Source of the DNA: Panonychus citri
Lineage: Eukaryota > Arthropoda > Arachnida > Trombidiformes > Tetranychidae
Direction of reading: 5' to 3'
DNA: 64,000 bases
NCBI RefSeq assembly: GCF_014898815.1
Contig: NW_026515513.1
Location: 806,001 to 870,000, forward strand
The notes beneath the pieces are model-generated. The model saw only the letters and a program-made list of their open reading frames with translations, made no database searches and was not told where the DNA came from. Positions 1 to 10,849 of this stretch are shown piece by piece; position 1 is the stretch's first letter; every line of letters begins with the position of its first letter. The position numbers were made by a program, and so were the translations under genes.

Positions 1-9
1 GATTCATAC

Positions 10-594
10 ATGGAATTTAACAGTAGCAAAATTCCAGAAAGTCTTCATAGAAGAATCACAGGTTATTCATGTTTGATAGATGAATTGACTCAATATACAG
101 AAAATGATCAAATGAGGATAAGACTGCTGAATTCGAGAGATATTTCACCTACACAAAGTAATATCTATTATACCACGAGTAGATTAAGGTATAAAAATTG
201 TGTTTATCATGCTCGAGATTACAAGAAAAAAAGAAAATCAGCTAGTTTTATTGTATCTTTCACGGATGAACATGATCAAAAACAGTTTGGAACAATCGAA
301 AAATTTATCATTTCTGATAATGATTCAATTAACCTCAGTGACTGCTTTGCTATTGTGAAAACATACAAAAAACATAAGCGACCGAGTTTAACAACATCTG
401 AAAATCCATCGTCCGCTCTATTAACTTCAATTATCCCTACATTGTCAGACATGTACCCTCTTGTTTCTTCTCAAGAAATTACCAATGTAATACATGTTTG
501 CCAAATTAATTGTAAAATCATTTTAATTCCAGTCACTGATCAGCCGAATAATTTTTGGGTGTCAGAAATCGATTTCAATTTTGAGCATAATTAA
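10..594 (+). CDS. C-terminal region of a transposon-type protein (CACTA-like?), partial
   Basis: An open frame of 194 codons starts 10 bases into the window and ends in TAA. It may be the 3' exon of a longer gene cut off by the window edge. The middle has a basic stretch (residues about 68-78, KKKRK) followed by a segment ending in FGTIEKFI. That arrangement resembles the tail found after the transposase in CACTA-like elements of animals and plants, where a 'make it visible/fill in the form and report' type of domain ends the protein. No catalytic motif is present in the part seen. There is no signal peptide or membrane segment. The neighbours are an RSF1-like pseudogene and broken receptor genes, so a transposon origin fits the context. 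The family assignment is a resemblance only; a host gene of unknown function is possible. Confidence 0.35.
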   Translation: MEFNSSKIPESLHRRITGYSCLIDELTQYTENDQMRIRLLNSRDISPTQSNIYYTTSRLRYKNCVYHARDYKKKRKSASFIVSFTDEHDQKQFGTIEKFIISDNDSINLSDCFAIVKTYKKHKRPSLTTSENPSSALLTSIIPTLSDMYPLVSSQEITNVIHVCQINCKIILIPVTDQPNNFWVSEIDFNFEHN

Positions 595-979
595 AAGCTA
601 CTTCTCATTCATGAATTCCAAGTTTTCCTTGAACTATTTTACCTTCAACGCGTATGTGTAAGCTTGAAAATTGTACATTTCTATTCTTTTTCATATATGA
701 ATTTCTACAGAATTGTGAGGAAAAATACATGAAAGATTGAAAAATTTTCAAAGCATTAAACTCAATTCAAATCCCGTTTCATATTATGTATCAAGCATTC
801 AGAAATGTGTCTTAATACGTTAATATTCAAACGGCGTTTAATGTGACTTTCTGTTACCCGGGTAATCAAACCTTTCACATGCCCAATACTTGGCTGTTTA
901 ATTTTGTATAAGTTAATAATTCTTCCAGATTACAAATAAAATTCATAGATTAACAGGTCGAGTTATTTTCATCTCTTTA
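595..979. other. AT-rich spacer, nothing recognised
   Basis: No open frame, repeat or RNA gene is visible between the first open frame and the RSF1-like remnant. Confidence 0.5.
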
Positions 980-1625
980 CAGCTCCAGAAGAAATGTTCG
1001 AGTTACACATTAAACTTTTCAGAAAAAGACATAATAAATTCAACGGGACAAATGGGAAAGAGAATTAGTTAAATTTATCTCAGAATATTCTAATGTCCAT
1101 GCTATGGAAGCTCAATCTCTCCGTTTGGCTCCCATAGGAAGGGATATTCATGGTAACCAATATTGGTTTCAACTTGATTCTGAATTTTGTTTAAGACTTT
1201 ACCGCGAAGAGCCGGATGATGAAAAGTCTTGGATTCTTATTTGCAAGTAAGTTTGAATAGCTCTCGGTGTTTAATTGTAACCATTAATTTATTTTTCTTT
1301 TCTTTTGTTTTCTTCAGAACCAAAGTTGATCTCGAGTTTTTAATCTCAAGCCTACAAACACAAACTCTTGACCAACTTAAAGATTCTGTACCAACGAGCG
1401 CTACGGAGCATACAAGAGAAAATGATGATAGAAATTTCATTTTTCCAATCAACAGTATAAAAGATGAACAATATGAAAAAGAAAGGTCCACTTTCTCATT
1501 CGACCAAAATTCCCACTGAAGAATTGAAAAGTGAAAACTCTAGTGAATTAACTGATTACATTAGAGATGAAGTGACATTATCTCATGATAATCATCATTG
1601 CACCCAAAGCATCGTGAAAAGTTAA
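980..1625 (+). pseudogene. RSF1-like chromatin remodelling factor, decayed fragment
   Basis: Conceptual translation matches the N-terminal WHIM/DDT-adjacent part of RSF1 (remodeling and spacing factor 1, histone-binding subunit of the ISWI RSF complex). Readable pieces are ELHIKLFRK, DKWERELVKF, LRLAPIGRDIHGNQYWFQLD and the stretch ending EEPDDEKSWILICK, followed by TKVDLEFLISSLQ. The pieces lie in different frames, with one frameshift near 1040 and another near 1470. The segment expected between WERELVKF and LRLAPIGRD is largely missing. A splice-competent intron survives at 1247-1317 (GTAAGT...TTCAG, 71 bp), so this is not a processed copy but a piece of a duplicated gene. The final stop at 1623-1625 overlaps the last codons of the receptor pseudogene on the other strand. 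No full-length partner is in the window. Confidence 0.75.
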
Positions 1626-2874
1626 TCATTCGAAAATATTAAGCTGAAAATCAGAACCAAAGATGCAATAGATAATCCAGATAATAGAAAAATTGAAGGA
1701 GTAACAAGATAATGGAAAGTTATTGGCTCGAACGAAGGGTCGATTTCGAATTCTCTATTCATACATGAGAATGGTAGCTTGTCGATTTTCAAGCATCCCA
1801 GTCTGATTTTGTACATAATTGGATTAAATATAAGTCCAGCTTCGAAACTTTGATAGCTTCGATCAGTTATAATCTTGTTTATTGTCGGCTGATTTTGCTT
1901 ATTTATTAGAAAAATCGATTTTGATTTGTATATTGGGCTATCAGATATATGGTATGATATAGAATGTGTGTCAAAAGATCAATCCAAACAACCCGTCATT
2001 TTAACTGCTTCTAAAGCTGGTCGGTAGTTTATTTCGACCGCTTGGTCGAGCTGTGAAACAGAAAATGTTTTCTCAAGTGAATCCAGAATGGTTAATTTAG
2101 ATGAAATTTCCTTGCACTTGGATGAGGATCGTTTTGTGTATCGGATAAACATTGAGAAGTTTCTTGAACAAAAGGTTTATAATCGTACTTGATAATGTCG
2201 TCAAATGTCTCTAATTTCAGATAATCTATTTGGGCTACTAATCCAGTTTTCAATGATGATGATAGTAATGTACCAAATAATAATAATGAGAACATGAAAA
2301 GAATCGAAACTTGGAATAACCCTGGAGTGAAAATCAGCGGATTGAAATTCTGAAGCAAAATACATTCGATCTGCGTCCAGATAACATCAATAATATTGGT
2401 TGATGGTGTTTTGTGTTTAATGATCAAGACAAAAATAAATGGGAAAATACTGAAGAGGGACAATAATGATAACCAGAACCATGGACCAAATTCAAATATG
2501 AATCCAAAGAAAGTTGAATAGTCGACATTGACTTTCAATTTCTTTTTGTAACCCAAATAACAACCATCTTCAATTTCAACAGCAGCGGTGGTCAGGTTAG
2601 TACCAATACTGTCCAAAGCACTCAAAGGTGTTGGTAAGATAAAATCGACATCACCAACTTGAAGATTGTGTATCGCGTGGGTACATATTCCGTTGTCTGA
2701 ACATTTAGATCCGATTCGACTATCGATAGGTATAAATGTTAAATGAATCCTATTGAAAATAGATACTAACATTTCTAAAACGTAAGGAGCAAAAATACCT
2801 TCAATTGTATTAGATTTTGTTAGATACCAATAAGGAATATAATCCCAAGAACCGACTCTTATCGTAACGTTCAT
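1622..2874 (-). pseudogene. Ionotropic-receptor-like gene, broken copy
   Basis: Same family as the genes at 30290, 42891 and 46999. The reading frame begins at the ATG at 2874 (MNVTIRVGSW); an in-frame upstream extension to 2946 has only a GTG start. It runs through the S1 half with the Cys pair KCxxNGxC, the strongly conserved YLGYKKKLKVNVDYSTFF block, membrane segment 1, membrane segment 2 and the S2 start (SQCLSDTQND). A single-base frameshift at about 2095-2105 then moves it to another frame. An in-frame TGA follows near 1982, after the CLD residues. The C-terminal part is still readable (RSYQSFEAGLIF at about 1850-1815, then the last hydrophobic segment), ending at TTA 1622-1624. The architecture is complete apart from two lesions, so inactivation is probably recent. 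It is divergently placed to the sister copy at 3612. Confidence 0.78.
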
Positions 2875-3611
2875 AATTGTAATCGATTCTGAATTAATAT
2901 TAGAACTGGATAGTAACTCAAAACTTGAAAACCCGAAACTATTCACATCAGTAATTTTAAAGTTTCATTCTAAATCAAGTTAATATCAAATTGTCGATAA
3001 TCAAAGCTATTGATTCATCAATGTAACATTAATAGTTTAGTTGGAAGTTCGTATTTATTATTAATAAATTTTGTCTTCCGAATTACATTTTTATTCGTGG
3101 GTCCATCTCTTAAGTCATTAAGAAATATTTTATATATTAAATTTTGGAATATATAATTCAAGTATTCAAGTGGATTGTATTCATTAAATTTATTTAGACT
3201 AATTAACTAATAGTTTTGTACTTAAATTGATAAATTGATAGTATCATTTGTCATCAAATGTCCAAAATTTGATTGATATTCTCCATATATTATTCAGTTC
3301 GCTATCGGTTTTGATAACTTACATTGTATCACTATTAGTGATTCACTAATCCAAAAGTAGCAACTATCAAAGTAATATAATATTGATCTTGATAAATGAA
3401 CTCATAAACTTTTATTTAGCTAAAAGTTTGTTATAGTGCGAAAGAAACTTGCTAATTAGAAATTTTGTAATTAACTAGTATTAAAAAAATTAGATGAATC
3501 AATCAGTATTGTATCAATTTTTCATTCAATAAATTTAGAAAACGAGATATAATAAGTGTCATTAAATTTTAACAAGTTAGGTTGTATGAGTTTAATTAAA
3601 ATCATTTTCTA
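2875..3611. other. AT-rich spacer between two divergent receptor-like copies
   Basis: About 0.74 kb with no coding potential. It would contain the promoters of both flanking receptor-like copies, but no motif can be singled out by eye. Confidence 0.4.
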
Positions 3612-4873
3612 ATGGTTCCACTTAGAATTGGTGTTTACAATAATGCGAAATTTTGGACATTATCCAATTCAAACACTATTAACGGTTCTGCGGCTCCTTA
3701 TCTTCTAGAGATATTATCATCGACTTTCAATGGACTAAATATGACATTTGTACCAATCCAAGATCCAATTGGAGGTAAATGTTTCGCCAATGGTTCATGT
3801 ACGAAATCTTTACATTACCTTCAAATTGGTGATGTCGATTATATACTCGCAACATCTCTTAGTGATTTAGACAGTATTGGTACTAATTTGACATCTGCAT
3901 CAATCGCAGATGAAGCTGGATGTTATTTAGGACATAAAAAGGAGCTAAAATTTAACACTATTCACTCGACATTTTTTGACTTTGTATCTGTATTTGGTCC
4001 TTGGTTCTGGTTAACGATATTCTTTCTGATGAGTATCCTAATAAGTATCCTTTATTTTAAGACCAAGCGATCATCTCCATCAATACATATTAGAGACATT
4101 TTATGGTCACATTTCGAGCTAATTTCCTGTCAAAATTTAAACTCAACGATTTCATCTCTCAATTTATCTCAATCCTTTTCGCTTATTCTATTTACAATTC
4201 TTTTAACTATTGGAATATTTTTTTCTTGTTCATTAAAAACTGATCTAGTAAATTATGTTGATTATTTACAATTAGAGACACTCGAAGATATTATAAAATA
4301 TGATTATAATCCTTTTGTCCAAGAAATATCTCAATGCAGGAATGAAATTCAAAACGACCAGCATCAAATCTCTCGGACGATCTCAGAAAAATTATCTGTT
4401 TTCAAATGGGAAGGTAAAAGCATATCTGACTTGTATCGATACATTAATAATAGTATTTTCCGGAAAAGGTTAGTGGAATTAAACTTGCATCCGATTTTAA
4501 AAATAGTTAAAAATTATGGTTGCAAACACGGGAGCAAATATGAACTAGCTGAGCCATATGATATATCTCAAGTACCTTTGTTCAAATCAAGATACATTTT
4601 CTTGATCAATAAGCAGAGGCGTAAAAGTTTTAGTCGAATTATATTTCAACGGAGCTATCGTGCATTTGAAGGAGGTCTTATGTACAATCGGATCGTCTAT
4701 CAAGTACGATTGAAATGCTTTGATCTTCATCGAGCACCTTTAACATGTTTGAATCATGAAAACCAAGTCCAAACTTTAGTCAATTGAAATTGAGTTATCA
4801 CTCAATTTCATTCCTTTTTCTATTATCAGGTATATTCATCTCGTTTGGTGTCATGTTGTTCAATATTCAGTAA
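3612..4873 (+). pseudogene. Ionotropic-receptor-like gene with C-terminal frameshift
   Basis: Single-exon reading frame from ATG 3612 to a stop at 4785-4787 (391 residues). It shows the family layout: S1 half beginning directly at the N-terminus (MVPLRIGVYN), Cys pair KCFANGSC, DLDSIGTNLT, a block related to CYLGYKKKLKVN (here CYLGHKKELKFN), membrane segment 1 (about 125-150), membrane segment 2 (about 190-210), S2 with EISQCRNEIQND and RSYRAFEGGLMYNR, then CFDLHRAPLTCLN. Intact relatives continue with a third membrane segment. Here that segment is found in the next frame (FLFLLSGIFISFGVMLF, stop at 4871-4873), so a frameshift near 4765-4785 removes it. Either this is a young pseudogene or the base is a sequencing error. 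If the short protein were made, it would lack the last membrane segment of the ionotropic receptor fold. Confidence 0.72.
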
Positions 4874-5190
4874 ATATAATTATTCTTCTAGATTATCTAA
4901 AAGTCTTGGATTAACAGGAATTCTAATTGCTTTCATTGGTTTGTTACTCTTACAATTGCATCTCTCGAACGATTGAAGAGAATACAAGTACATCGAATCA
5001 TCATCATGTTTACTTTGTGTTCTTTTTATCAATTGTACACAATTCCCATAATATGACAAGTCCAACAATATAAACTATTCTTGTCAATGACTCTCAGTTC
5101 GCAAGCCTTTTATGAAACAAATATTGTTAATATAACGTAATCGCCCTGTACATTGAAGTGTGAAGGAAAAACTTTATTACAATTGTAAAA
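4874..5190 (-). other. Spacer with a short orphan coding-like stretch
   Basis: On the minus strand from 5068 to 4880 there is a 62-codon frame (ending ...RLLDNLEE) that matches nothing I recognise. It lies just beyond the 3' end of NUDCD1 and could be a fragment of a lost exon or chance. No other feature is seen. Confidence 0.2.
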
Positions 5191-7111
5191 TCAGAAATCG
5201 ATTTTGATTGAAATTAACTTTTTGGGACTAATAATCAATAGAAGATCTTTGAATGCAACTGAGCCTAGAACTTGAATTAACTCGCGTCCAAGATTAATGA
5301 CCTTTTGTTTGGCGATTTTAGGCCTGACACCTTTCTTTCGGTTAACAACTCCATCGGAAGGAGCCGGTTGTTTGTAAATATAGACATGATTAGTTGAATC
5401 AACAATGAAAGAATAATCAAAATCAAGTGAACAGTTAAAAAATCTTTTCGATTCCTTGGAAGCTTGAACATAACCCAAGGCTGAAAATGTAGCGATATGT
5501 TCAATATGAAATCGAGATCCTTTAACCTTTGGCTGCCAAATACAAGCATCAACATCATGTCTCAGTGAGAAACAGGGTAATAAACGATTGTCCAGTTTAC
5601 GACTAAATAACCATTGATGTCCAGTAAGATAAGATTGATGAGTGATAATATGTCGATGACAATTAATACGGTAAAGAGTTAAATCTTCAGCAACTTCATC
5701 ACATTGTTCATTACCAAACATTGAAGGAATATCACTTGATTCATTTATCTCAGAGTAGCGAACAATCAATGAATTCAACCCTTCTAACGTTCTTAATTGT
5801 TCACTTTCAATTGGTAAATGAGATCCTTGTTCTTTTCCTTTAAACAGCTGATCCCAAATTTGATTCTTATTCTTTTTGATTAGATATATTTCGATAATGG
5901 GAATGTCATCTTTCCTCAATCTTTCATATTTCCAGCAACTTAATTCTTTGTCGATTTGTGCCCAAAGAGTTTCCTTAAAGACTGTTTCTCCTTTTACTCG
6001 AATTTCAATCTCATCGATTCCCAAAGTAACTTCTATGTGTTTCACTTGAATATCCAGAGGAAATTTGAAATTAACTGTTAACTCTTTTTCATCCTGAAAA
6101 TAGAAATAAATATTTTCTCTCTCATCGTCTTTGTCCATCTCATCTTGACCATCACAATTTGCTGCTGGTTTATCAAGAGAGTCAAATGTTAATCGGAATG
6201 GATTTGGAGATACAATTGTCATGAACAATACTCCATTTTTATCAGTATCAACACCGATATATGATGGGTAAGATGGTCCAGTTAATTGTTGAAATCTCTC
6301 AATTGTCCAGTTTGATGATCCATTTGTGTCCATCTTTTGATTAGCTAAATGTAAACAATTCAATCGACATTCAAATTTTTCTTGATCATTTTTTTCAACT
6401 GTAAGGATAATCACTTTCAATTTATCTGAATCATCTCTTGAATGGAAATTACTGTCAATTAATTTAGCAGGACAAGTTAATTGTTTGGCTAATTGATCTC
6501 CATTCTTCCAGCATAATCCAAATGAAGCTTCATGGGACAAATTGATTGTTTTAACAACAGTCCAATTGTGAGCCTGTATTTGTCGGTGGCCAGTGGAAAC
6601 AATCAACAAGGATAAATGTCCATCAGCTTGACCAACAGTTGAGCTTAAATGAGAAGCACAATTAAAATACCAATCAATAAACTAAACCATCTTAATTAAC
6701 TTACCATGTAGAAACCAGAATCAAAACAAACTCTTCAGATGGGAATGATAATGTTACCATACATTCATTGGCTTGGTAATTGTTGGTTGGTACTTTGAAT
6801 ACACAAACCGGTGGATTAATCAAATTACTCGATTGATCAATTTCAACACTTAAGACATTAAGTTGATTGTCAACATAATAACACTCTGATTGTAGACCAT
6901 TAAAAGGATCAGTGAACAAACAATTGAAATCATTTGAAAAAGCGGAAAAATGGAGGAAACTGTAAAGTTGTTTATCGGGTAAAGTAAATTCACTGGCAGA
7001 ATTTGGCAAATCAATAGATTGTTGATTAACCTCTTGATTAGCTAAATAGTAAGTCTCAAATTTTGGGTCAATTAAAGCCCTGTTAACATCTAATTTAATT
7101 GTTTCTGTCAT
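5191..7111 (-). CDS. NUDCD1: NudC domain-containing protein 1
   Basis: Two exons: 7111-6705 and 6643-5191, with a 61-bp intron (GTAAGT at the donor, TTAAG at the acceptor) that restores the frame. The product is 619 residues, close to the vertebrate length of 583. In the family this protein acts as an Hsp90-linked co-chaperone binding WD-repeat/kelch clients through a CS (p23-like) domain. The CS domain is at about 317-382 (ELTVNFKFPLDIQVKHIEV... to ELSCWKYE). The C-terminal part has family hallmarks: the motif LGYVQASKESKRFFNC and a YIYKQPAPSDGVVNRKKG segment, ending in a hydrophobic strand LLLIISPKKLISIKI. There is no signal peptide, consistent with cytosol or nucleus. It sits head-to-tail with the cystatin gene upstream, apparently by chance. 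The start at 7111 is the first ATG of the frame and gives the expected N-terminus. Confidence 0.93.
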
Positions 7112-7481
7112 GATGATGATTAGATGGAAACATTAACAGTTAACTTTGTTAAACAAAGTTTGTTTACTAAATTCAAACAGAAAAATCTAGTTACCAAGGC
7201 AACCGAGTAGAAATTGTTTCTAATTTAAATTTTGATTGTGACGCTTCATTTTCCTTTAATTGTTGAAAAGTTTTCACAATTCATCCAATCTGAATTGGCT
7301 CAGAATTCAATTTTCACCGATATCATGATATGGACGTTTGTAGTTATATAATAGAAAATGAAAACAAAGTAATTTCAACGAGCAAAGTTTAACTTTATTA
7401 TTGAAAATTTACTCTGATTACACTTAAAGTATCAGAATATCAATTACATGTAATTTGATTAACTGTTTATCATCGAGAATA

Positions 7482-7965
7482 TCAAACGGGTGCAATGGTT
7501 GGTGCTTGTGTTAGTTTACAATCGCCTCGGGTGATTTCAACTTGGTTATTTAGTGGTACTAAGATTCTGTAAGTACATTCCTCTGGAATTGTCTGTTAAC
7601 AATTAAATTGAGTCAAATAAAATAAATTTTGTGATGAACATTTTGTTTAATTAGGTAGATAATTAACTTACGTTTGCTGATAAATTACAAGTTTTTCCGG
7701 TAATATTGGACTTGGCACAATCGGTGAAACCAACGATAAAAGTGATCTCATAATTAGATCCAGCGACAACTTGAGCTTGAGCATTTTGAATTCTAACTAA
7801 TTTCTTATAATTAGCGCTGTTGGAAATTTGATTGTGATATTCAACAGCCTTGGAGGTTAAATTAACTACCTGAGGATCATCTATAGACACGGGGAAGAAA
7901 CCACCGGGCACAAAACAATTGGCTGCACCAATAAGACACAAAGCGATAATGATAATATTTTTCAT
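7482..7965 (-). CDS. Secreted cystatin (cysteine protease inhibitor)
   Basis: Two exons: 7965-7672 and 7592-7482, joined across a 79-bp intron (GTAAGT...AACAG), giving 134 residues. I chose the ATG at 7965 because it directly precedes a signal peptide (KNIIIIALCLIGAANC). An upstream ATG at 7989 would add eight residues before it. Type-2 cystatin features are present: GG at 21-22, the first-hairpin motif QVVAG at 65-69, and four cysteines (83, 93, 104, 123) with the spacing of the two family disulfides. The second hairpin, normally PW, is PL (111-112). Cystatins inhibit papain-like C1 proteases; in plant-feeding mites they are thought to work in the gut or on host proteases. The enzyme target cannot be read from sequence. 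Confidence 0.9.
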
Positions 7966-8685
7966 TCTAAATGAATAAAGTTTCAACAAAGAGTATAAGT
8001 TAATTGTTACTAGTAAATTGATTGATAATTAAGTAGCTTTTGGTAATATTAACAGGTAAATATAAAGGGTTTACTTTATCAGTCAATCAGTGAGTTTTGC
8101 GTTTAGTAAACTCTTATTGCGATATTATAACGAGAGAGTTTTGTTTGTCTCGTCAATCATAAAGGTAAATTACCTTGATTAATTAACCTTGATTAACTAA
8201 TCATCGATGGTAACACATCAAGTATTGGAAATTTCAAGTGATCGGATGATCAATTAAGACGAAACCAAACAGTTTTTACACTTGAAAACATATCGAATTG
8301 ATAATTATTGTCAACAACTATTATTAATAGTATCATGTTGTTGATTCTTTATTAAATTATCACCATTGACTCAAAAATGTTTGTTAGTCATTCTAGTCTC
8401 GTTATTGCTATTCAGAAAAGAAAATAAAACTTATTTAAACATGCATCTTGGAATGAAAGATGAATGATTATTACTCAATTCTTAGCCTTTTCGAACCTTT
8501 CTGAATGACAATGATGCATAAGATAAACACTTAGATTAAGGATAAAAAACGACGGATAAATTATACTGTCTCAATTACTATGAGACTCGAGATATTAAAT
8601 ATACGAGTTAATGAATATGAGCAATTCTCAGTTGTGTTTTTGAGAGGTCAAGGTAATTGAGAATCTCGAGAACGGGTTTTCAACA
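7966..8685. other. AT-rich upstream region of the cystatin gene
   Basis: No coding frame or repeat recognised. Presumably it contains the cystatin promoter close to 7990-8100. Confidence 0.4.
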
Positions 8686-8733
8686 AAAAGAAACTGAAAG
8701 TCAATGTCGATTATTCAAATTTCTTTGCGTTCA
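8686..8733 (+). pseudogene. Shard of an ionotropic-receptor-like gene
   Basis: Sixteen or so codons read KKKLKVNVDYSNFFAF, the most conserved block of the receptor-like family in this window (end of the S1 half). Nothing readable lies on either side. It directly adjoins the dispersed repeat starting near 8731. Confidence 0.6.
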
Positions 8734-9036
8734 AATCTGAATTTTGTACTGGTAATTTTTCCTTCCCTCAGTATTTTCGTCTTTACAGTCAAACAACAGT
8801 TACCATGTTGATGTGTGAAGGAAGACAAAGAAGACAAATAAATAAAGGAGACACTTCGAGCTTTGTCTGAGGAATAATTCTGATTACAGAACAATTAGAA
8901 AAATACAGGGCTATTCAACTATCACTCGGCAACCATGATCCCTAGAAACTCAAAACTTGAATGAAATGCTCGATTGAAAGACCGAGGGCCTTGATCCAAG
9001 ATCATTGAAATCATTTAGTTCCTGGATTATTATATT
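8731..9036 (+). repeat. Dispersed repeat, copy A (left part, split by the copia insertion)
   Basis: About 280 bp from GCGTTCA at 8731 to GATCATTGAAAT (ends about 9012) match 29579-29862 with only a few substitutions. They include an internal TACAGGGCTATTCAACTA sequence at 8904 that resembles the TIR of the TA-flanked MITEs. The right-hand continuation is at 15426-15521, on the far side of the retrotransposon. Confidence 0.85.
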
Positions 9037-9041
9037 AATAT
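9037..9041. repeat. Target-site duplication AATAT (left)
   Basis: AATAT immediately precedes the LTR start TGTTGG. The same five bases follow the other LTR at 15421-15425. Confidence 0.92.
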
Positions 9042-10064
9042 TGTTGGTTTTAGTTGGAAAAACACAATTAAATCTAATTAAAACTGTTAATCAAATTAAC
9101 TCTTCTTCTTGTTATAAGAAGGAAACACTCAGATCTAAACAAAGAAAATGAAAAATACACTAAGAGATGTTATCTCTTCAATTGTCATCAACTAAAGACA
9201 AGGTTTATTAGTTTGGGTTCGGTTTAAATACTGTGGATTGGTCGTTACAAAGATTTGAATCAAATGACCCAATTGGTCAATATTTGGGTTTGGTTATTTT
9301 TGGCGGTTGAAAGTGTTGTTTGTGTGTGTGTACGTGAGAGAGATGAGAGGAGATGAAGAGAAAGAAGATAAGATGAGAGAGAGTAACGTGAGTGACAGTT
9401 TGGGGCACAAAAGAAAAGAATAAGTAAAATGGTAAAACTTAGTTTACCCTTTGTCGGTCAGCTAATGGGCAGGGATGGTCATTAGTTGGTTGATCATCTC
9501 AATAATTATTGGTAATTATAATAATAATAATAATATAAAATAATAATTAGGTTAGAAAGAAAGAGATGAAAGTAATTAAGAAAAAATGATTAACTTAATT
9601 GTTGGGAATCGACCAAATGTTAAGGCTCATATCTCAGAGACTAATCAACTCATATTAATGATTAGTATGTTGGTCGATTCTATGTTTAATTGTCTTTCTA
9701 ACGATACCCTATTCATGTCTTAATTGTAATGATTTCATCAAAATTATCGTGTGTGCGAAAAGTTTACTTGAAGCTAAATTATTAATGAAAATTTAAGGTT
9801 TTTGGTTAATTGCTCGAGAACCAAATGATCAATCAATTATCTTAATATACGAATCGATTGCAATTAATGAGCTCTACAAGATGATTACATTACAACAAGT
9901 GAAAAGCTAATGGGCGCGAAAAGATGGCGACAAACTAATGAGTTCCCATGTTAAGTGAATGGGAGAAAATCGAAAAGTTAAAAACGTTTAAATTAATATA
10001 ATAAACGATTAAATTGTTAATAATTAAGCTTAAATAAGCGCGAATTAAGCTTATATAACCAACA
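9042..10064 (-). repeat. 3' LTR of the copia element (element orientation)
   Basis: 1023 bp, TGTTGG...CCAACA, adjacent to the polypurine tract. It is almost identical to 14401-15420. One AAT unit more in the (AAT)n run near 9525 explains the length difference. Confidence 0.95.
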
Positions 10065-10073
10065 CTTCCCCTT
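10065..10073 (-). promoter_or_regulatory. Polypurine tract of the copia element
   Basis: On the minus strand AAGGGGAAG directly abuts the 3' LTR start. This is the expected primer for plus-strand DNA synthesis. Confidence 0.85.
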
Positions 10074-10087
10074 GCACCAAACGTAAC

Positions 10088-10849
10088 TCAATTAATATTT
10101 AAAAAGTCACAACACTTTCTTAATGAAGGTGAACACAAACACTTTGTTAGCATATCAGCAGGTTGTTTATCGGTGGGGATGAACTGAACTTTTATCTCTC
10201 CTCTTTCCTGATGATCTCTGATGAAGTGGTAACGGACATCGATGTGTTTGGTCCTCTTATGAAAAACTGAATTTTTTGTTAATTTGATTGCTCCTTGGTT
10301 GTCACTCATTATCTTTACTGGAGAATCAATTGGAACTTTTAACTCTTTCATTAATTGACGATACCAAATAACGTCTTTAAGACAATCAGCGATAGCAACA
10401 TATTCAGCTTCGGTTGTCGACTGAGCGACACTTCGTTGTAACCTCGAAGCCCATGAAATTGGTGAGTTGCCAAGAGTAACACAAAAACCAGAGGTCGACT
10501 TCCTGGTATCAATATCGGCGGCATAATCAGCATCACAGTAGCCAATTAACTGTAAATTTGAAGTCGTGGCTGAATAGGTTATCCCACAATTAATTGTTCC
10601 TTTTAAATAACGAAAAATTCGTTTGATTGCTTTCCAGTGACTTTCGTCGTAGCAGCAATTAAATTGGCTCGATTTATTTACCATGAATGTAATATCTGGT
10701 CGACTGATGATCGACAAGTACAAGAGAGCACCAACAGCTTCTTGATATGGAAAATTAGTATCAGGTGGTTGATTTGATGATGATAGTTTATGATTAGTAT
10801 CACCTGGTGTTGATAACGGTTTACACTGATCCATTTTGAATCTTTTAAA
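10088..10849 (-). pseudogene. Copia RNase H and RT connection domain
   Basis: Frame from about 10834 to the stop near 10088. It starts with the copia thumb/connection block (PLSTPGD, YQEAVGALLYLS, RPDI) and continues into RNase H: YCDADYAADIDTRKSTSGF (catalytic D), STTEAEYVA (catalytic E), SDNQGAIKL (catalytic D), RTKHIDVRYHFIRD (His region). It ends in the usual PADMLTK tail. A frameshift near 10845, in a run of four A, separates it from the reverse transcriptase frame. Confidence 0.9.

Noticed and set aside
1229..1519. Open frame read as a 96-residue protein
   Set aside because: It spans the 1247-1317 intron of the RSF1-like remnant and starts with TTG; only part of it is coding.
2875..2946. 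N-terminal extension of the receptor-like pseudogene
   Set aside because: Starts at GTG and is not shared by sister genes; ATG 2874 fits the family.
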